A DNA stretch of 12,183 nt from JACQAI01 sp035507915 (GTDB lineage: Bacteria > Pseudomonadota > Alphaproteobacteria > Elsterales > Elsteraceae): positions 1 through 12,183 of the forward strand of contig DATJNS010000557.1 of NCBI GenBank assembly GCA_035507915.1, given 5' to 3'. Position numbers and translations under genes: made by a program. Positions 1-4,958 of this stretch are shown piece after piece. The notes beneath the pieces were generated by a model. The model was given only the letters and a program-made list of their open reading frames with translations. It did no database searches and had not been told where the DNA came from. How positions within the stretch are numbered: position 1 is the stretch's first letter; each line of letters begins with the position of its first letter.

Positions 1-227
1 AGATCGACCACGCGCTGACCCGCGCGCAACAGCCGGAAGCGCTGGTTCAGCTCGATCAGCTTGAAGGCGGCGCGCGAGCGGTAGCCGAGGCGCTGCGCCT
101 CGGCTACGTAGGGATCGTTGAGCTGGCGCTGCAGCCAATGCCTTGACGATGCTGAGCGGCCCCCGGTGGCTCGCACCCGGACCGCGGGCCCGCGGCGACC
201 CGGCGGGCGGGCACGACCGCGCGTCAT
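1..227 (-). CDS. rlmE: 23S rRNA (uridine-2'-O-)methyltransferase RlmE, N-terminal part
   Basis: This partial gene encodes the first 75 residues of RlmE (FtsJ/RrmJ), which methylates the 2'-OH of U2552 in the 23S rRNA A-loop late in 50S assembly, using SAM. The segment SSRHWLQRQLNDPYV (about residues 30-44), followed by EAQRLGYRSRAAFKLIEL, is the characteristic RlmE N-terminus, including the first Lys of the K-D-K-E catalytic set (the K of AAFKL). The protein runs off the window at VVDL, just before the SAM-binding glycine motif. The ATG at 227-225 overlaps the ppx/gppA stop codon as ATGA. No independent Shine-Dalgarno is evident, so translation is probably coupled to the upstream phosphatase. 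The basic, Arg/Gly-rich first 25 residues are normal for alphaproteobacterial RlmE. The ORF was too short and too close to the edge to stand out by length; it is recognised by its protein motif. Confidence is high for identity and start. Confidence 0.93.
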   Translation of the reverse strand, partial: MTRGRARPPGRRGPAVRVRATGGRSASSRHWLQRQLNDPYVAEAQRLGYRSRAAFKLIELNQRFRLLRAGQRVVD

Positions 228-1333
228 CGGCGCGTCGCGGCCGCCGGCAAATGGATCGGCGCGGGGACGCCCATCAGGCCGAGCAGAATGCCCTCGCGCA
301 CGCCGCGATCGGCGATGCGGATGCGGTCGACCGGCCAGGCGTCGAGGATGGCGTCGAGGATGGCGCAGCCGGCGACCACCAGGTCGGCGCGCGACCGCCC
401 GATGCAGGGATGGGCGAGCCGCCCGGCCACGTCCATCTCGACGATGCGCCGCGAGACCGCGCGCATCTCGTCATAACCGACCGCGACGCCGTCGACGCGC
501 GCCCGGTCGTAGCGCGGCAGGCCGAGATGGATGCCCGCCAAGGTCGTGACCGTGCCCGACGAGCCGACCATCTGCACGCCGCCCGTCGCGACCGCGGCGG
601 CGATGCCGTGCATCGCGTCGAACCCGGCGAGCAGGGTCGCGACGCTGTCGCGCATCGCGGCATAGCCGTCGCGAGTCGTGCCAGCCGCGCCGAAGCGCTC
701 GCTCAAGCTCACCACGCCGGCGGGCACCGACATCCAGGCCCTCAGCCCGATCGGCGCATCGGGCGACGGCACGTCGAGCCACATCAGCTCGGTCGAGCCG
801 CCGCCGATGTCGAACATGATCGCCTGGCGCCGTCCGCGATCGAGCAGCGCCGCGCATCCGGCGACCGCGAGCAGCGCCTCCTCGCCCGGGCCGATCACCT
901 CGATGGTCAGCCCGGTCTCGCGGGTCACCCGGTCGAGAAAGGCCTCGCCGTTGCTGGCCCGCCGACAGGCTTCGGTCGCGACCACGCGGGCCGTGCAGGG
1001 ATGATGGCGGCGCAGCTTGGCGGCACAGATCTTGAGCGCCGCGATGGTGCGGTCGATGGCCGACGCGCTGAGCCCGCCGGTCAGCCCCAGCCCTTCGCCG
1101 AGGCGAACGATGCGCGAGAAGGCGTCGATGACGTCGAGCCCGCCGCCGGCGTGCGGGCGGGCCACCAACAGACGGCAATTGTTGGTGCCCAGATCGAGCG
1201 CGCCGTAGACCGGACCGGATGCCGACCGAGGATGCGCCCGATCGCGCGCCGGATCCGACGCGGGCGGCGCCGAACGCAACGCCGACGCCGCGGACCCGCC
1301 CGCGGCGCGCCACGCCCTCCCCTGTTCCTTCAT
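224..1333 (-). CDS. Ppx/GppA family phosphatase (exopolyphosphatase / pppGpp phosphatase type)
   Basis: The product is a 369-residue member of the ASKHA-fold Ppx/GppA family, which hydrolyses the terminal phosphate of polyphosphate and/or pppGpp in the cytoplasm. Visible family motifs in order are DLGTNNCRLLVA (residues 47-58, phosphate loop 1), ATEACR with the probable catalytic Glu121, GEEALLA (150-156), DIGGGSTEL (175-183, phosphate loop 2) and GSSGTVTTLAGI (257-268). The protein ends after the second domain and has no C-terminal HD domain, so it is the short form. Which substrate it prefers cannot be told from sequence. About 43 residues of Ala/Arg/Pro-rich sequence precede the first beta strand. 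The ATG at 1333 has no Shine-Dalgarno, but a good -10 box lies directly in front of it, suggesting a leaderless or nearly leaderless mRNA. The stop overlaps the rlmE start (ATGA), a gene pairing I recall as common in Alphaproteobacteria. Confidence 0.92.
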   Translation of the reverse strand: MKEQGRAWRAAGGSAASALRSAPPASDPARDRAHPRSASGPVYGALDLGTNNCRLLVARPHAGGGLDVIDAFSRIVRLGEGLGLTGGLSASAIDRTIAALKICAAKLRRHHPCTARVVATEACRRASNGEAFLDRVTRETGLTIEVIGPGEEALLAVAGCAALLDRGRRQAIMFDIGGGSTELMWLDVPSPDAPIGLRAWMSVPAGVVSLSERFGAAGTTRDGYAAMRDSVATLLAGFDAMHGIAAAVATGGVQMVGSSGTVTTLAGIHLGLPRYDRARVDGVAVGYDEMRAVSRRIVEMDVAGRLAHPCIGRSRADLVVAGCAILDAILDAWPVDRIRIADRGVREGILLGLMGVPAPIHLPAAATRR

Positions 1334-1341
1334 AGGTCTGG

Positions 1342-1371
1342 GTTATAGACGAACCGCAGGACCGCCAGCAA
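1342..1371 (-). promoter_or_regulatory. Candidate sigma70-type promoter for ppx/gppA-rlmE, possibly leaderless
   Basis: On the minus strand TTGCTG (1371-1366) is followed after 18 nt by TATAAC (1347-1342), five of six matches to the -10 consensus. The predicted transcription start is about 1335-1333, at or within 2 nt of the ATG at 1333, and no ribosome-binding site fits between. This was seen by eye; the start site is inferred from normal -10 spacing. Confidence 0.5.
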
Positions 1372-1511
1372 TCCGTCGCACCCCGCCCGCGACCCCGCGG
1401 CGCAGCCTCGCGGCCGGCCCGCTTCAGGCCGCGCTTCGGACGCGAAACCCTGGTCCGCCCCGGACGTCTGTGCTAAGAGCTTCGCGCTTCGCGTGGCCCC
1501 GCCCGCGACCC

Positions 1512-1530
1512 GGCGCCGGTCGCCGGCGCC
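1512..1530. repeat. Perfect 8-bp GC inverted repeat just upstream of tRNA-Gln
   Basis: GGCGCCGG (1512-1519), loop TCG, CCGGCGCC (1523-1530) form a perfect 8-bp all-GC hairpin. It ends 8 nt before the tRNA 5' end. There is no T-run on either side in either orientation, so it is not a classical terminator. In the pre-tRNA leader it could affect 5' processing, or it may simply reflect the high GC content. Confidence 0.5.
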
Positions 1531-1538
1531 CATGGTGG

Positions 1539-1612
1539 TGGGGGATCGTTCAACGGTAGGACAACGGACTCTGACTCCGTTTATCTAGGTTCGAATCCTA
1601 GTCCCCCAGCCA
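1539..1612 (+). tRNA. tRNA-Gln (anticodon CUG)
   Basis: A full 74-nt cloverleaf can be folded by hand. The acceptor stem is 1539-1545 with 1602-1608 (seven pairs, including the weak U1-A72 pair typical of bacterial tRNA-Gln). The anticodon stem is 1564-1568 with 1576-1580, around the loop CTCTGAC with anticodon CTG at 1571-1573, which reads CAG codons. The T stem is 1585-1589 with 1597-1601, with loop TTCGAAT. G at 1609 is the discriminator and CCA (1610-1612) is encoded. The T-arm and acceptor are intact, and no integrase or duplicated 3' end is visible nearby, so there is no sign of use as an integration site. Confidence 0.97.
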
Positions 1613-1665
1613 GCTTTCAAACCCATTGCCTGATTGAGCACGAAGCGCGTGCGTCGCGGCGCGGG

Positions 1666-2175
1666 CTAGTCGGAGCGGCCGAAACCGAGGCGCGCGAGCA
1701 GCGCGCTGATCAGGCCGCGCACGCCGCCCGTCGCCCCCGACGGGCCGGCCGGACGCGATTTCCTGTACCGGGGGTGCAGGTGGTCGATGAAGCTGACATG
1801 CGTGCCGAGATTGCTCTGACGCACGACGCGCGCGCGGACGGCATTGGGCTCGAGATCGAGGATATCGACCAGGCTGTCTTGCGCCAGGCTCGGGATCGCC
1901 GTGAGGAGCAGCCCGTGCAGCGACAGATCGAGCACGCGCGCGCTGTGCGGATCGGCGGGACCCGGCACCGGCTGGACACGAACGGTGAGCACCTTATCGG
2001 GCGCGATGCGTTCGAGCTGGCGGTCGCCGACCGGCAGGATGGGTGGGGGGCCCGGGGGGGCGTCGGAGTCGGATGTCGACATGCTTGGGCTGGTGCCGAT
2101 GAGCTTGGTCCCGCGACACGTGAGCGTCTGGCGCGGGCCGGCGGGGGCGTCAAGCTCCGCGCGCCGCAGCAGCAT
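1666..2175 (-). CDS. PilZ-domain protein, probable c-di-GMP receptor
   Basis: The product is a small soluble protein (169 residues from this ATG) that looks like a single PilZ domain, the usual c-di-GMP-binding module. Counting from the adjacent upstream GTG (2178) as residue 1, both ligand motifs are present in the right order and spacing: RxxxR as RQLER (53-57) and D/NxSxxG as DLSLHG (84-89). A beta-rich stretch through THVSFID follows. The tail after about residue 138 is Pro/Gly-rich and then a short amphipathic helix (GLISALLARLGFG), possibly a partner contact. The start is uncertain: GTG 2178, ATG 2175 (weak GGTGAT upstream) and ATG 2082 (no visible Shine-Dalgarno) are all in frame. The last gives a 138-residue protein beginning just before the domain, and the extra N-terminal sequence looks low in information. 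The gene sits 110 bp downstream of the HpnM/MlaC-like gene on the same strand and ends about 50 bp from the tRNA. Family call moderately confident. Confidence 0.7.
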   Translation of the reverse strand: MLLRRAELDAPAGPRQTLTCRGTKLIGTSPSMSTSDSDAPPGPPPILPVGDRQLERIAPDKVLTVRVQPVPGPADPHSARVLDLSLHGLLLTAIPSLAQDSLVDILDLEPNAVRARVVRQSNLGTHVSFIDHLHPRYRKSRPAGPSGATGGVRGLISALLARLGFGRSD

Positions 2176-2285
2176 CACACGAGATCACCGGTTCGGGAAG
2201 ATCCGCCGCGCGCCTATTTTCGCCGCAGGCTTGAATTTCAGCCCCGATCCGGCGTCCGCGGGCGCCCGAACCCTGGCCAAAGCGG

Positions 2286-2894
2286 TCAGACGAGCTGGTC
2301 GGCCTTCTGATTGAGGGTGGCGATCAGGCCCTCGATGCCCTTGGTGCGCAGGATGGCCGCGAATTCCGACCGGCGCGTCGCCAGCTCGCTGATCGTCCCG
2401 CTGAGGAAGATGTCACGGATCTGCCACGCGATGTCGTTGTCGTGCACGACGTAGTTCATCGAGACGGGCTCGCCGTCCGACTTGACGAGCTGGGTTCGGA
2501 CGAGCACGCCGTGCTTGATCTTCAGCTCGTTCAAGACCTTGAACTGTTCCCCGGAATAGCCGTCGAATTCGCTGGCATAGACCGCCGTGATGTAGCGGCC
2601 GAAGGCATGCCAAGCCTGTTGCTTCTGCTCGGGCGACAGGTGACCCCAGGCCACGCCGACCGACATCCGGGTCATGAACGGCACGTCGAAACAGCGCTGC
2701 ACCACCGGCTCGAGCTTCTCGTAACGGCCGCGCGGCCCGAGCGCCGCGGCGTTCTTCATCACGACCAACAGCGTCGCATAGAAGTCCCGCACGGTGTCGC
2801 TGGCGCTCCCGGGGGTCGTCTCGGCCCGGGCAGACCCCAGCCCGAGCCATCCGACCAGGAGAAAAATGCCCAAAATTCTGAGGGTTGCGCGCAA
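2286..2894 (-). CDS. MlaC/HpnM-type periplasmic phospholipid- or hopanoid-transport protein
   Basis: The product is an exported protein of the MlaC/Ttg2D (Tol_Tol_Ttg2) family. MlaC ferries phospholipids across the periplasm between outer and inner membrane, and the HpnM branch is tied to hopanoid lipids. Diagnostic segments (residues counted from the TTG start) are YATLLVVMKNAAALG, RYEKLEPVV, FDVPFMTRMSVG, LSPEQKQQ, FDGYSGEQFKVL, MNYVV and the C-terminal GTISELATRRSEFAAIL. The wording matches HpnM better than E. coli MlaC, but without a search I leave the symbol blank. I choose the TTG at 2894 because it gives a clean signal peptide: Arg2 and Arg6, hydrophobic LGIFLLVGWLGLG, and cleavage after A-R-A (residue 24). 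GGGGAG lies just upstream. The frame is open to an ATG at 2999, but that would bury the signal peptide behind 35 residues. Family length (about 200 residues) fits. No hopanoid or Mla permease genes are adjacent in the window. Confidence 0.85.
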   Translation of the reverse strand: MRATLRILGIFLLVGWLGLGSARAETTPGSASDTVRDFYATLLVVMKNAAALGPRGRYEKLEPVVQRCFDVPFMTRMSVGVAWGHLSPEQKQQAWHAFGRYITAVYASEFDGYSGEQFKVLNELKIKHGVLVRTQLVKSDGEPVSMNYVVHDNDIAWQIRDIFLSGTISELATRRSEFAAILRTKGIEGLIATLNQKADQLV

Positions 2895-3111
2895 ATCACT
2901 CCCCGCGACGCACGGCTGGACAACGGTCGAAACATCCACGACGGCGCTTCCGTTCCCGCGTCCGGCGCGTCGCGCTCCGGTCGGTCGGGAGACGCCCAAT
3001 TCGCTGGATTTGCCGCCGACGCCCGGCTAGAGACCAGATCATGACAAAATCGGACAACAGCGCAATCGGCGGGAGCTCATTCCATCCGTTCCCGCCTGCG
3101 GACGATCCAAG
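2895..3111. other. Divergent intergenic region between the HpnM/MlaC-like gene and aroE
   Basis: This 217-bp stretch must hold promoters for both divergent genes. The segment 3040-3080 is noticeably more A/T-rich than its surroundings, as expected for a promoter zone, but I could not pick convincing -35/-10 pairs on either strand. The only Shine-Dalgarno-like site is GGGGAG at 2904-2899 (minus) for the TTG start. aroE has no clear Shine-Dalgarno. Confidence 0.4.
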
Positions 3112-3948
3112 ATGACCGGCACGCGCGCCGCCTGCATCATCGGCTGGCCCGTCAAGCACTCGCGCTCGCCCAAGCTGCACGGCTACTGGCTCGAGCGCTA
3201 TCGGATCGACGGCGACTATCGCATGGAAGAGGTCTCGCCGGCGGATTTCCCCGCGTTCCTCGCCACCCTCGCAGCGCACGGCTATGTCGGCGCCAACATC
3301 ACGATCCCGCACAAGGACGCGGCGCTCGCGCTGTCCGAGCCCGACGACCGCGCGCGCGCGGTCGGCGCGGCCAACACGCTCTGGCTCGACGGCGGTCGGC
3401 TCCGCTCGACCAACACGGACGTCGAGGGTTTCATCGGCGCGCTCGACGCGGCGGCGCCCGATTGGCGCGCTGGCGCGGACGGCGCCGTCGTGCTGGGCGC
3501 CGGCGGCGGCGCGCGCGCCGTGGTGTACGGCCTCATCGAATGCGGCGTCACGACCATCCACGTGGTCAACCGCACGTTCGAGAAGGCGGTCGCCTTCCGC
3601 GAACGCTTCGGCCCGGCGGTACGGCCGGCGCGCTGGACCGACGTGCCGCGCCTGCTCGACAACGCGCGCCTCCTGGTGAACGCGACCTCGCTCGGCATGG
3701 CGAAGCAGCCCCCACTCGACATCGACGTCAACCGATTGGCGCCGGACGCCGTGGTGTCCGACGTCGTCTACGTGCCGCTCAAGACCGCGCTGCTGGCGGC
3801 TGCCGAACGGCGCGGCCTGCGGATCGCCAACGGCCTCGACATGCTGCTGCACCAGGCGGTGCGCGGCTTCGAGCTGTGGTTCGGCGTGCGCCCGGAGGTC
3901 ACGCGCGAGCTGTTCGACCTGCTGGCCGCCGACATCGCGAAGGCGTGA
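3112..3948 (+). CDS. aroE: Shikimate 5-dehydrogenase
   Basis: AroE reduces 3-dehydroshikimate to shikimate with NADPH, the fourth step of the shikimate pathway to aromatic amino acids, in the cytosol. The 278-residue product has the family length and all the key elements. These are S17-R-S19 with the following LH (shikimate-binding SxS), NITIPHK with catalytic Lys68 (62-68), NTD with Asp103 (101-103), GAGGGARAV nucleotide loop (129-137), VNRT (152-155) that selects the 2'-phosphate of NADPH, VNATSLGM (189-196), and GLDMLLHQA with Gln248 (241-249). The ATG at 3112 starts directly before the first strand (ACIIGWPV). No strong Shine-Dalgarno precedes it. The usual alphaproteobacterial partners (coaE, dnaQ, maf) are not next to it here: it is followed 92 bp later by an SDR gene with its own promoter candidate. 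It appears intact and functional. Confidence 0.96.
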   Translation: MTGTRAACIIGWPVKHSRSPKLHGYWLERYRIDGDYRMEEVSPADFPAFLATLAAHGYVGANITIPHKDAALALSEPDDRARAVGAANTLWLDGGRLRSTNTDVEGFIGALDAAAPDWRAGADGAVVLGAGGGARAVVYGLIECGVTTIHVVNRTFEKAVAFRERFGPAVRPARWTDVPRLLDNARLLVNATSLGMAKQPPLDIDVNRLAPDAVVSDVVYVPLKTALLAAAERRGLRIANGLDMLLHQAVRGFELWFGVRPEVTRELFDLLAADIAKA

Positions 3949-3977
3949 CCGCGGCGCGGGTCCGGCGCCATCACGAA

Positions 3978-4007
3978 TTGACAGCGCCGCCGCCGACCGG
4001 GACTACT
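3978..4007 (+). promoter_or_regulatory. Candidate promoter for the 4041 SDR gene
   Basis: A perfect TTGACA (3978-3983) in the 92-bp gap after aroE is followed after 18 nt by ACTACT (4002-4007), only three of six -10 matches. A strong -35 with a poor -10 is acceptable in high-GC Alphaproteobacteria. The predicted start is near 4014, leaving a leader of about 27 nt that contains the GGGAGGA ribosome-binding site (4026-4032). Confidence 0.4.
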
Positions 4008-4018
4008 GCGCAACGCAG
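4006..4018. repeat. Short palindrome over the predicted transcription start
   Basis: CTGCG (4006-4010), CAA, CGCAG (4014-4018) is a perfect 5-bp inverted repeat with a 3-nt centre. It lies directly at the predicted start site of the promoter above, a common place for a repressor operator. No regulator can be assigned. Confidence 0.35.
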
Positions 4019-4040
4019 CATTTCCGGGAGGAACGCAGGG

Positions 4041-4958
4041 ATGGGCATGCTCGAGGGGCGCGTTGCGCTGTGCACCGGCTCCGGCCGCGGGGTCGGCGCC
4101 GAAGTCGCCAAGCTGATGGCCGCGCACGGGGCCAAGGTGGTGGTCAACGATCCGGGCGTGGGCGGCGGCGGCGAAGGCGGCGATCAAACGCCGGCGCAGC
4201 AGATCGTCGACGAGATCAAGCAGGCGGGCGGCCAGGCCGTTGCCAACTACGGCTCGGTCGTCAAGTTCGACGACTGCCTCGCCATGGTGCAGCAGGCGCG
4301 CGATGCGTTCGGCGGACTGCACATCGTCTTCAACCCCGCCGGCATCCTGCGCGACAAGATGTTTCACAACATGTTCCCGGAGGACTGGCAGGCGGTCATC
4401 GACGTCCACCTGACCGGCCACTTCAACGTCAACCGCGCGGCCATCAACCTGTTCCGCGAGCAGAACTACGGCCGCATCATCATGGTGTCGTCGACCTCCG
4501 GCCTGCTCGGCAATGTCGGCCAGTGCAACTACGGCGCCGCCAAGCTCGGCATCGTCGCGCTGGCGCGCATCGTCGCCATGGAGAACCTCTCCAAGGGCAT
4601 CACGGTCAACGTGATCGCGCCGTCGGCGGACACCCGCATGACCCGCTCGGTGCCGACGCCGAAGGATCCCGCCGCCGCCCAGCTGCGCGAGGAGCGCTTG
4701 CGCCGCAGCCGCGCCGACGCGATCGCGCCCTTGTGCGTGTACCTGGCGTCCGAGCAGGCCAAGGACGTCACCGGCCAGGTGTTCCACCAGCGTGCCGCCG
4801 AGCTGTCGCTCTACAGCCACATGCGGCCGATCCGTACGGTGCACCGCCAGGGCGGCTGGACCCCCGAGACGATCGCCGAGCACGCCATGCCGTCGCTCGC
4901 GCTCGGCTTCACGGGGCTCGACACCCGCAACCTCATCCCCAGCCTGCCGATGGAGTGA
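4041..4958 (+). CDS. SDR-family dehydrogenase, multifunctional-enzyme type 2 (3-hydroxyacyl-CoA dehydrogenase-like)
   Basis: The product is a 305-residue short-chain dehydrogenase/reductase. The glycine motif TGSGRGVG (12-19), the strand end VVVND (33-37) followed by a Gly-rich insert and then QQIVDEIKQAGGQAVANYGSV, recall the (3R)-hydroxyacyl-CoA dehydrogenase domain of peroxisomal multifunctional enzyme type 2 (HSD17B4). A 3-hydroxyacyl-CoA or similar alcohol substrate is therefore plausible. The catalytic set is present: Ser151, Tyr164 and Lys168 (YGAAK). The usual NNAG structural motif reads NPAG (98-101). After the core comes a C-terminal tail of about 70 residues (LYSHMRPIRTVHRQGG) not found in FabG. 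I start at ATG 4041, which has GGGAGGA 8 nt upstream; the open frame extends further upstream only by reading aroE out of frame. Its stop touches the stop of the convergent MmgE/PrpD gene. The NAD or NADP preference and exact substrate are unknown. Confidence 0.85.
   Translation: MGMLEGRVALCTGSGRGVGAEVAKLMAAHGAKVVVNDPGVGGGGEGGDQTPAQQIVDEIKQAGGQAVANYGSVVKFDDCLAMVQQARDAFGGLHIVFNPAGILRDKMFHNMFPEDWQAVIDVHLTGHFNVNRAAINLFREQNYGRIIMVSSTSGLLGNVGQCNYGAAKLGIVALARIVAMENLSKGITVNVIAPSADTRMTRSVPTPKDPAAAQLREERLRRSRADAIAPLCVYLASEQAKDVTGQVFHQRAAELSLYSHMRPIRTVHRQGGWTPETIAEHAMPSLALGFTGLDTRNLIPSLPME

Larger units (their letters stand above)
1334..1538. other. Intergenic region between ppx/gppA and tRNA-Gln
   Basis: This 205-bp gap separates the divergent ppx/gppA gene and the tRNA. 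Its left end holds the ppx promoter candidate. Near 1471-1478 there is an extended -10-like TG-C-TAAGA on the plus strand that could serve the tRNA, but no convincing -35 was found. A strong GC hairpin lies at 1512-1530. A 67-codon minus-strand reading frame here (1533-1330) has Arg/Gly/Ala-rich composition, overlaps the ppx start, and is not considered a gene. Confidence 0.5.

Noticed and set aside
143..1348. Long plus-strand frame antisense to ppx/gppA and rlmE
   Set aside because: It mirrors a clearly recognisable gene on the other strand and has biased His/Arg/Asp-rich composition with no domain.
1330..1533. 67-codon minus-strand ORF between ppx and the tRNA
   Set aside because: Low-complexity composition, overlaps the ppx start and promoter, no recognisable domain.
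1539..1612. tRNA-Gln as an integration (att) site
   Set aside because: No integrase gene, no repeat of the tRNA 3' end and no foreign-looking DNA adjoining it within the window.
1638..1652. Hairpin GCACG-AAGCG-CGTGC downstream of the tRNA as a terminator
   Set aside because: Only five pairs and no T-run. Too weak to call, although it lies in the expected place.
2251..2266. Hairpin between the HpnM/MlaC-like and PilZ genes as a terminator
   Set aside because: On the minus strand one pair is a C-A mismatch and no T-run follows, so it gives no real support for transcription ending there.
2896..3852. Minus-strand frame of 318 codons antisense to aroE
   Set aside because: aroE on the plus strand carries all catalytic motifs; this is its mirror frame.
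3462..4040. Upstream extension of the 4041 SDR gene into aroE
   Set aside because: The extension reads aroE in a second frame and is Arg-rich without motifs. The ATG at 4041 has a strong ribosome-binding site and begins exactly at the SDR fold.
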